Part shown: positions 13,265 through 18,713 of the stretch, one piece after another | Numbering within the stretch: the stretch's first letter is position 1 | How the letters are laid out: each line of letters opens with the position of its first letter | Assembly: GCA_020438665.1 (NCBI GenBank) | Contig: JAGQUE010000274.1 | Coordinates: 1-18,713 of the forward strand | DNA from: Nocardioidaceae bacterium | GTDB taxonomy: Bacteria > Actinomycetota > Actinomycetes > Propionibacteriales > Nocardioidaceae | DNA: 18,713 bases | Direction of reading: 5' to 3' | Position numbers and translations under genes: made by a program | The notes under the pieces: generated by a model | Database searches by the model: none | Told to the model about the DNA's origin: nothing | What the model saw: only the letters and a program-made list of their open reading frames with translations

Positions 13265-14860
13265 ATGTCGCTGTTCCGCCGGGTCGGCCTGCTCCTGGCC
13301 GGCGCGACCGTCTCTGCTCTGCTCGTCGCGATCCCGGTGTCCCCGGCGCACGCCGACTATGACCTCGGAGTGACCTGGCCCGACGTCGCGGAGGTCAACC
13401 CCAATGCCACCGACTACCAGGTCACCGTCGTCGACTCCGGGCCGGGCGACCTCGAGGCGCGATGGTTTGGCGACCGACAGACCATTCCGCACGAAGGCAC
13501 CGTGACGTTGAACCTGCCGGCCGACGGTGACGCTCGACGTGTGGAGATCTGGCGATGCGACAGCACCTGCGAGTGGGCCGGAGTCTCGTCCCCGGTCATC
13601 TCGGTCCACCGCCACCTCGACGCCTCTCTTTCGGCGGCCAGCACCCGGATCACGTCGCCCGCGACGCTGACCGCATCGCTGAGGGTCTACTCGTTCGTGG
13701 GACAGTCGACATCGACCTTCGACTGGGTGCTGCGCGATGCAGACTCCGCAGAGATCGTCTCTGGTTCCGATGCGCTGGCTGCGGGCACCAACTCGTTCAC
13801 CGTCGACGTCCCCGCCGGGCTACCCGACGGCCCCTTGACGCTCGCGGCGACACCGCATGGTTCCTTCGCGGGCGGACCCCTCCTGGCCGCCGAGCGCACG
13901 CTGCCGGTGGTCGTCGACAACACGCCGCCGGTCGTCACCGTGACACCGGGCCAAGACGTCGTCTTCCCCTACGACGACGGCTACCGCGACACCCTCACCA
14001 TCCATGTCGCTGCGGACGAGAACGTGAGCTATGCGTTCGACCTCCTCGACGAGAACAACGACTCGCTCGGCGCGCCCTCCCTGTCCACGGACTCCGAAGG
14101 CCCGACCCGAGACATGTGGTGGAGCGGGCGGGCTGACAACAAGCCCGTCCCGGCCGGGACCTACCACTTCAACGTGACGGCCACGGACCTGGTGGGCCAT
14201 GTGACTAGCGTCGAGACGTCGCCCTTCCGCGTCGATCTCGCGCGCAAGAAGACGATCACCACCACGGTCGAAGTGCCTGCCGCCAAGGTCATCTATGACC
14301 GGTTCGTCGGCAAGTGCTCCACGTTGGCCAAGCCGTCCTCACACCGCTGGAAGGGCTCGGTGGGTCTCTACTCCCAGACCAAGTGCAAGCGCGAGAAGAA
14401 CAACGCGAGCGTCGTGGTCATGTGGAGCGCCTGGTGGCTACCGACGTCGATGCGTGGCCTGCCCTCGTTCGACTTCGTCACCATCGAGGCCTATGGCGGT
14501 GCCGCCGTCGGGCATCACAGGTCCTACCTCGTCACCGGGCTCATCGACAGTTCCGGGGAGTTCTCCCGCCGTCAGCAGTTCCGGCCCAAGCTGGGATGGC
14601 ACCACATCGCTACCACCAGTCGCTTGACCGACCTCAAGACCTGGGTCCGCTACCAGGACGGACGTCCCTATGTCGTCTGGAGCAGTGGGCTCACGGTCGG
14701 GTCGCGCTACGACATCAAGTCCTTCCAGATGCGGGCTCGCTTCGAGGCGCTCGTCGAGCCCGATGGCACCCTGATCTCGGGACCGGCCCGACGGGGGACC
14801 CCGCCGTCCCCAGCCGTCCATCTCCTCGACGGCGACGCCCTGGAAGGAGTGTCCCGATGA
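13265..14860 (+). CDS. Exported protein of an unassigned paralogous family, member 1
   Basis: A 531-residue secreted protein. The signal peptide is 1-30 (cleavage after A-H-A). The mature N-terminus D-Y-D-L-G-V-T-W-P is shared with its neighbours. An N-terminal domain has the cysteine pair Cys98/Cys102 (W-R-C-x3-C-E-W-A-G-V-S-S-P). A middle region has G-Y-R-D near 240. A FlgD-Ig-like module (about 284-312) has W-S-G, then P-A-G-T-Y and A-T-D-L-V-G-H. The C-terminal domain has Cys351 and Cys374 and ends L-V-E-P-D-G-T-L. About 25 further residues follow here, absent from the other members. ATG with a G6 run 4 nt upstream. The stop overlaps the next ATG as ATGA. No membrane anchor or sorting signal. 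Function unknown; the cysteines suggest a disulfide-stabilised extracellular beta protein. Confidence 0.85.
   Translation: MSLFRRVGLLLAGATVSALLVAIPVSPAHADYDLGVTWPDVAEVNPNATDYQVTVVDSGPGDLEARWFGDRQTIPHEGTVTLNLPADGDARRVEIWRCDSTCEWAGVSSPVISVHRHLDASLSAASTRITSPATLTASLRVYSFVGQSTSTFDWVLRDADSAEIVSGSDALAAGTNSFTVDVPAGLPDGPLTLAATPHGSFAGGPLLAAERTLPVVVDNTPPVVTVTPGQDVVFPYDDGYRDTLTIHVAADENVSYAFDLLDENNDSLGAPSLSTDSEGPTRDMWWSGRADNKPVPAGTYHFNVTATDLVGHVTSVETSPFRVDLARKKTITTTVEVPAAKVIYDRFVGKCSTLAKPSSHRWKGSVGLYSQTKCKREKNNASVVVMWSAWWLPTSMRGLPSFDFVTIEAYGGAAVGHHRSYLVTGLIDSSGEFSRRQQFRPKLGWHHIATTSRLTDLKTWVRYQDGRPYVVWSSGLTVGSRYDIKSFQMRARFEALVEPDGTLISGPARRGTPPSPAVHLLDGDALEGVSR
14794..14811 (+). other. Terminator-like hairpin inside the 3' extension of array member 1
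   Basis: GGGGAC (14794-14799) pairs perfectly with GTCCCC (14806-14811) over a 6-base loop. It lies just past the family's conserved C-terminal motif, where the other members have already stopped. Confidence 0.45.
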
Positions 14861-16362
14861 GGCGACTTCTCCTGGTCCTCGCCATGAGCGTCGGGCTCGC
14901 GTTGCCGATGGTGTCGTTGACCCCGGCACACGCCGACTTCGACCTGAGGGTCGTGTGGCCCACCGACAAGCGGGTCAACCCCGACGACTCGACCTACTCG
15001 ATCACCGTCTCCGACACCGGGCCCGGCTCGCTCGAAGCCCGCTGGCTGGATGACACCATAGCGATCCCGCACAACGGGACCCTGGGCCTTCCGCTCGCCC
15101 AGAACGGCAACGGTCGTGTCGAGATCTGGCGCTGCACGCCCACGTGCGAGTGGGCCGGTGTGTCGTCTCCGACCCTCAGCGTCCGCAGGTCCTTGACGGT
15201 GACAGCCCAGCCGCTCCTGATCGGTGCGGCGCCGACCCTGACAGCGTCGGTGACCATTCCGGAGATCTGGGAGTCGGGAGCCCTGGACCTGGGCTGGGTC
15301 CTCGCGGACGGCCCAGACGGCACCGGAACGACGCTTGCCAGCGGCCAGGAGATCGTGCCGACAAGCCACCAGCCCACCTTCACGATCACGGCGCCCGAGG
15401 GCCTGGTCGCCGGTGGGGACTACTCCTGGGTGGTCACGGTGACGGCTCCGTTCGGAAGCGGGACGCTCACGGGCAGCACGGCTGCGCAACCCGTCCTGGT
15501 GGACACGTCGGCGCCGGACGTGGCCGCCACGGCCAGCCTCGACCACATCGAGCCGTTCGTGGACAGCTATCGCGACGCGGTCGTCGTGGACGTGCCCGTC
15601 AGCGAGGTCGTGCATGCGCGCCTCGACGTCCTTGATTCCGGGGGAGCCCCGGTCGTCACGGGCTGGAACCAGTACGTGGGCGCCGGGACCACCGCACACC
15701 TCACCTGGGACGGTCGCACGCCGAACGGCAAGGTCGCGACGCCGGGCGACTACCAGCTCGACCTGACCGTGACCGATCTCTTCGGCAACCAGCAGACTGC
15801 GTCGTTCCCGGTGTCCGTCGGTGACGGCAAGCTGGCCTACCTGACCTGGCAGAGCGCGGACCTCAAACCAGCCAAGGGCATCAAGGCCCGGGGAGTGTCC
15901 TCCTGCGCGTCCCTCAAGATCCCGTCCGCGACGCAGGGCGCTGGAAGCGTCGGTTATCTTGCCGATGCCACGTGCTACCACCGCGGCACCGAGGACAACC
16001 TCGTGTGGACCGAGTACGTCGCGGCGCTTCCTGCTGCCTTCAAGAACCACTACCGCCGGCTCACCATCGACAGCCTGGCCTCCGGCCGCTCGGGCTTCAA
16101 GAGCAGACTGCTCGTCGGGCCGGTCCGGACGGATGGCAGCCCGTGGGACCCGGAGTATCGCCAGATCGCGAAGGGAGTGACCTGGCGTGAGATGGTCATC
16201 CCGGTGGTGAAGGCGACCACGCAGACCGCCGACGGGGGGAAGATGACCTGGCGTGCGGGCACCGAGCACCAGGCCAGGGTCGATGTGAAGCGCTTCCGGC
16301 TCACCATCGACTACCAGGTGCTCATGCACCCCGACGGGACCTGGGAGATCCCCGTCGACTGA
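14857..16362 (+). CDS. Exported protein of an unassigned paralogous family, member 2
   Basis: A 501-residue secreted paralogue of the preceding gene, with the same order of parts. The signal peptide is 1-26 (A-H-A), then D-F-D-L-R-V-V-W-P. A domain with Cys93/Cys97 carries W-R-C-x3-C-E-W-A-G-V-S-S-P, nearly identical to member 1. S-Y-R-D is near 240. The FlgD-Ig-like module has W-D-G at 284-286 and P-G-D-Y. C-terminal Cys350 and Cys373 follow, then V-K-R-F-R-L-T and H-P-D-G-T-W. The ATG at 14857 is preceded by GGAAGGAG at 14842-14849, and its first bases overlap the previous stop as ATGA, so the two form an operon. A likely terminator follows at 16367. Function unknown. Close similarity to member 1 around the first cysteine pair suggests this pair arose by the more recent duplication. 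Confidence 0.87.
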   Translation: MRRLLLVLAMSVGLALPMVSLTPAHADFDLRVVWPTDKRVNPDDSTYSITVSDTGPGSLEARWLDDTIAIPHNGTLGLPLAQNGNGRVEIWRCTPTCEWAGVSSPTLSVRRSLTVTAQPLLIGAAPTLTASVTIPEIWESGALDLGWVLADGPDGTGTTLASGQEIVPTSHQPTFTITAPEGLVAGGDYSWVVTVTAPFGSGTLTGSTAAQPVLVDTSAPDVAATASLDHIEPFVDSYRDAVVVDVPVSEVVHARLDVLDSGGAPVVTGWNQYVGAGTTAHLTWDGRTPNGKVATPGDYQLDLTVTDLFGNQQTASFPVSVGDGKLAYLTWQSADLKPAKGIKARGVSSCASLKIPSATQGAGSVGYLADATCYHRGTEDNLVWTEYVAALPAAFKNHYRRLTIDSLASGRSGFKSRLLVGPVRTDGSPWDPEYRQIAKGVTWREMVIPVVKATTQTADGGKMTWRAGTEHQARVDVKRFRLTIDYQVLMHPDGTWEIPVD

Positions 16363-16366
16363 CCCA

Positions 16367-16400
16367 ACGGGTTCCCCGGTTCGCCTGCGACCGGCCCCGT
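16367..16400 (+). terminator. Two-part hairpin after array member 2
   Basis: The outer stem ACGGG (16367-16371) pairs with CCCGT (16396-16400). The inner stem CCGGT (16376-16380) pairs with ACCGG (16390-16394), 9-base loop. It starts 5 bases after the stop. It also covers the upstream GTG at 16399, arguing against that codon as the start of the next gene. Confidence 0.55.
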
Positions 16401-16431
16401 GGCGCTGGAAGACTCGCGCCCGGGAGGGTTC

Positions 16432-16596
16432 GTGTTCCGTCGTCTCGTGTCCGCGGCAGCCGCCGGCGTGGCCGCGACCGCCGTGCTGGTCGTGGCGCCG
16501 CTCCCGGCGTACGCCGACGGCGACCTCAGCGTCACCTGGCCCGTCCGGACCTTGGCCTACGTCGAGCCCGACGGCACCATCTTCTGGCCGCGATAG
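16432..16596 (+). CDS. Miniature array member: signal peptide plus the family's first and last motifs only
   Basis: A 54-residue reading frame. F-R-R at 2-4, a hydrophobic core and A-Y-A at 26-28 form a complete signal peptide. The mature part would be about 26 residues, opening D-G-D-L-S-V-T-W-P (the family's N-terminus) and closing with Y-V-E-P-D-G-T-I (the family's C-terminus), stop TAG. The roughly 430 residues between are missing, with frame kept. I chose the GTG at 16432 because GGAGG lies 4 nt upstream and the signal peptide then matches the paralogues in length. The GTG at 16399 lies in a terminator stem. No promoter is evident. It may be a decayed copy by in-frame deletion or a real secreted peptide; the sequence alone does not decide. 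Confidence 0.55.
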   Translation: MFRRLVSAAAAGVAATAVLVVAPLPAYADGDLSVTWPVRTLAYVEPDGTIFWPR

Positions 16597-16602
16597 TCCC
16601 AG

Positions 16603-16653
16603 CGGTCGAGGGTTCGCCACCGGTCTGACGGTCTCCTCGCGGGGCCTCGACCG
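16603..16653 (+). terminator. Hairpin after the miniature array member
   Basis: CGGTCGAGG (16603-16611) pairs perfectly with CCTCGACCG (16645-16653). The 33-base loop contains a second stem, ACCG (16619-16622) with CGGT (16629-16632). It starts 7 bases after the TAG. Confidence 0.5.
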
Positions 16654-16662
16654 ATCGGGCCG

Positions 16663-16691
16663 TTCCGCGCAGGGCGGGATTCGCCTAGGCT
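16663..16691 (+). promoter_or_regulatory. Promoter of array member 3
   Basis: A -10 TAGGCT (16686-16691) lies 17 bp from a weak -35 TTCCGC (16663-16668). Transcription would begin near 16698, giving a leader of about 20 nt that contains the ribosome binding site. AGGCT (16687-16691) and AGCCT (16695-16699) form a small inverted repeat over the -10. Confidence 0.5.
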
Positions 16692-16717
16692 GCGAGCCTC
16701 ACGTGGGGGAGGCTGGC

Positions 16718-18226
16718 ATGCGTCGTACGCCGTTGTTCGTGGCCGGGTTGATCGTCGCTGTGGCGACGATGGGGATGTCGGCTCCGGCCCAGGCCGACTT
16801 CGACCTGGTCGTCACGTGGCCGGCCAACACCGTCGTCAACACGGCCAACGGCTACACGATCACGGTGTCTGATCCGGGCGGCCCCGACAGCCTCAAGGCC
16901 CAGTGGTTCGACGGCACGTCGACCTTCGTCGAGGACATCCCCCAGGACGGGACCAAGGCGCTGACGCTGCACGACGGGGTCGGCCAGTTCACGATCTTCC
17001 GCTGCCACGCCACCACCTGCGTGGACACGGGCGTCTCGTCGCCTGTCCTCAGCGTCTATAGCGGCATCACGTTGGACGGCGAGGTCACCGCCCCCTCGGC
17101 AGGGAGCGCCGCCAGTGTCCAGCTCACGGTCGGATCGCCGGTGACGACCGGGAACATCGCGATCAAGTGGCGGGTCTTCGACGAGTCCGACCCCGGCACC
17201 GACCTCGCGTCGGGCTCGCGTTCCGTGCCGGGGGAAGGCACCTGGGCGATGTCGCTGACCCTGCCCGTCGGACTGGCCGAGGGCACCCATCAGCTCGAGC
17301 TCACCGCCAAGGCCGACCCCGGCGACGGCGAGGTCACCGCGACCGTGCAGACCCCGCTGATCATCGACAAGACCGGCCCCGAGGTCGACGCCTCGCTGGA
17401 CTTCAGCACCTTCTTCCCGGCCAAGGACAACTACCGCGACAAGGCGACGGTCACCGCCACCTCGGCGGAGGCGGTGCGCTACGACTTCTGGGCCAAGACC
17501 GCGGACGAGAGCTTCTATCAGCAATACCGACACATGAGCGCCCGTGCGCCCGGTGAGGCGGCTGTCGTGCCGTGGAACGGCAAGGACAACAGCAACACCC
17601 CGCTTCCCGCCGGCGACTACATCCTCGAGGTGCGGGCGTTCGACGCGGTCGACAACATGACGGTCACCGAGTTCCCCGTCACCCTCGACCTGGCCACCAC
17701 CAAGACGCTGACCTGGGGAGCCCGTGTCGCTCCGAAGTCCCGGGTCGACACCAGCTTCGTCGGTCGCTGCTCACAGCTCGCCTCCCCGTCCGACCGGGGC
17801 TGGGCCAGGTCGCTCGGCCTCTACTCCGGCACCAGCTGCACGTCGACCAAGAAGCGCGCCGACGACGTCGTGGTGACGTTCTCCAAGCTGGTCCCCACGG
17901 CCGTCGAGGGCCGCTACCTCTCGTTCACGGTGGCGGCCTGGGCGGGCCAGGCCAAGGGAGCCGCGGGCTCGACGGCCAAGCTCACCTATGTCGCCGCCAC
18001 GGGCGCCAAGCAGGGCGCGGGCAGGATCAAGGGCAAGCTGGGGTGGACCGACGGTGACACCGTCCCCGGCGCCGGCATGGTGAGGGACGTCGGCGGCGAT
18101 CAGGTCGTCACCTGGCAGGTCGGCGTCCAGAAGGGCTCGCAGATCGACGTACGCCGGTTCTCGCTGACCGTCGAGTACGTCGGGCTGGTCGAGCCCGACG
18201 GAACCGTGATTGCCCCGCCGGCCTGA
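16718..18226 (+). CDS. Exported protein of an unassigned paralogous family, member 3
   Basis: A 502-residue secreted paralogue. The signal peptide is 1-26 (A-Q-A), then D-F-D-L-V-V-T-W-P. The first cysteine pair is Cys96/Cys101 with one extra residue between (R-C-x4-C), followed by G-V-S-S-P-V-L-S-V. N-Y-R-D is near 240. The FlgD-Ig-like module has W-N-G at 286-288, then P-A-G-D-Y and A-F-D-A-V-D-N. Cys351 and Cys374 keep the family spacing. The end is V-R-R-F-S-L-T-V-E-Y, then L-V-E-P-D-G-T-V and a stop five codons later. The ATG at 16718 has GGGGGAGG 5 nt upstream; the in-frame GTG at 16703 overlaps that site. It has its own promoter. It is more diverged from members 1 and 2 than they are from each other. 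Function unknown. Confidence 0.87.
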   Translation: MRRTPLFVAGLIVAVATMGMSAPAQADFDLVVTWPANTVVNTANGYTITVSDPGGPDSLKAQWFDGTSTFVEDIPQDGTKALTLHDGVGQFTIFRCHATTCVDTGVSSPVLSVYSGITLDGEVTAPSAGSAASVQLTVGSPVTTGNIAIKWRVFDESDPGTDLASGSRSVPGEGTWAMSLTLPVGLAEGTHQLELTAKADPGDGEVTATVQTPLIIDKTGPEVDASLDFSTFFPAKDNYRDKATVTATSAEAVRYDFWAKTADESFYQQYRHMSARAPGEAAVVPWNGKDNSNTPLPAGDYILEVRAFDAVDNMTVTEFPVTLDLATTKTLTWGARVAPKSRVDTSFVGRCSQLASPSDRGWARSLGLYSGTSCTSTKKRADDVVVTFSKLVPTAVEGRYLSFTVAAWAGQAKGAAGSTAKLTYVAATGAKQGAGRIKGKLGWTDGDTVPGAGMVRDVGGDQVVTWQVGVQKGSQIDVRRFSLTVEYVGLVEPDGTVIAPPA

Positions 18227-18261
18227 TCGGTCGCCCCACGCGGTTAACGGTTCGGCCGATC
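18225..18261 (+). terminator. Weak hairpin after array member 3
   Basis: GATCGG (18225-18230) pairs with CCGATC (18256-18261) over a 25-base loop. The stem is short and the loop long, so this is only a candidate. Confidence 0.25.
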
Positions 18262-18289
18262 CGGTAGGGCCGGGCACAATGGGGCCACC

Positions 18290-18713
18290 ATGTCCGGCCC
18301 GCTCCCTGATCTGCGCATCAGCTTTCCCGAGGAGCTGCCGGTCAGCCAGCGTCGCGAGGACATCGCGGCGGCGATCCGCGACCACCAGGTCGTCATCGTG
18401 GCGGGCGAGACCGGGTCGGGGAAGACCACCCAGCTCCCCAAGATCTGCCTCGAGCTGGGTCGCGGGCGCCACAGCCTGATCGGCCACACCCAGCCACGGC
18501 GCATCGCGGCGCGGTCGGTGGCCGAGCGGATCGCCGACGAGCTGGCCGCCGATGGGATCGGCTCCGGCCTGGGTGACGTGGTCGGCTATCAGGTCCGGTT
18601 CACCGACAAGACCTCGCGCAGCAGCCGGGTCAAGCTGATGACCGACGGCATCCTGCTGGCCGAGCTCCAACGCGACCGCCAGCTGCGGCGCTACGACACG
18701 ATCATCATCGACG
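18290..18713 (+). CDS. hrpA: ATP-dependent RNA helicase HrpA, 5' part only
   Basis: The first 141 codons of a DEAH-box RNA helicase, open at the window edge. Motif I (Walker A) G-E-T-G-S-G-K-T is at residues 39-46, and motif Ia T-Q-P-R-R-I-A-A at 67-74. V-G-Y-Q-V-R-F follows near 104, then [10 protein letters not shown]. The window stops in R-Y-D-T-I-I-I-D, the first residue of the DEAH box. This run of motifs is characteristic of bacterial HrpA, normally about 1,300 residues, which unwinds RNA or RNA-DNA hybrids and helps resolve collided ribosomes. The ATG at 18290 fits the family start. No strong ribosome binding site is seen. CACAAT (18275-18280), 18 bp after TTCGGC, may be its promoter, giving a very short leader. 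Confidence 0.9.
   Translation, partial: MSGPLPDLRISFPEELPVSQRREDIAAAIRDHQVVIVAGETGSGKTTQLPKICLELGRGRHSLIGHTQPRRIAARSVAERIADELAADGIGSGLGDVVGYQVRFTDKTSRSSRVKLMTDGILLAELQRDRQLRRYDTIIID

Noticed and set aside
14707..16620. A 637-codon open frame on - across array members 1 and 2 and the miniature member
   Set aside because: Its product is Arg/Gly/Val/Asp-rich with no domain. It lies opposite genes with signal peptides, ribosome binding sites and paralogy. High GC makes such long antisense frames common.

Overview
The window is high-GC DNA with strongly G/C-biased third codon positions, frequent GTG starts, several probable leaderless genes with a TANNNT -10 box 6-7 nt before the start codon, a WS/DGAT acyltransferase and a DinB2-type polymerase. 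Together these point to an actinobacterium. The style fits Nocardioidaceae (Nocardioides-like), but that placement is inference. I see no tRNA, rRNA, CRISPR array, insertion sequence or phage gene. No gap between genes exceeds about 175 bases.

Layout, left to right. (1) A lipoprotein (120-692), a small basic protein of unknown function (822-1217) and an orphan type III Mod-like DNA methyltransferase (1294-2466), all on +. (2) A convergent WS/DGAT acyltransferase on - (2493-3902). It diverges from a + pair, a FUSC-type membrane protein and a DinB2-like Y-family polymerase (4007-6271), separated by 6 nt. (3) A - strand operon of an SDR oxidoreductase and a DUF402 protein sharing a GTGA overlap (6298-7695), divergent from an NrtR-like NUDIX/winged-helix regulator (7772-8488). 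(4) A secreted glycine-rich adhesin-like protein (8664-10319). (5) A two-component system on -, regulator then kinase, coupled by an ATGA overlap (10337-12540). It diverges from a single-pass membrane protein with a Gly/Trp/Asp/His-rich outer tail (12682-13167). (6) A tandem array of three collinear exported paralogues (13265-14860, 14857-16362, 16718-18226), with a 54-codon miniature fourth member (16432-16596) carrying only the two ends of the family. (7) The 5' end of an HrpA-type DEAH helicase, cut by the window edge inside its DEAH box.

The least ordinary part is the paralogue array. Each full protein has a signal peptide, an N-terminal domain with a close cysteine pair, a FlgD-Ig-like module and a C-terminal domain with two cysteines exactly 23 residues apart. 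Each ends at or near a (V/H)(E)PDGT-type motif. I cannot assign the family a function. The miniature gene would release a mature peptide of about 26 residues made of the family's first and last motifs. The first paralogue runs past the family end through a terminator-like hairpin to overlap the second.

Other items of note: an isoleucine at the steric-gate position of the DinB2-like polymerase; short tandem repeats whose first unit ends exactly on the stop codon of three different genes; and nested hairpins in convergent gaps that look like bidirectional terminators.
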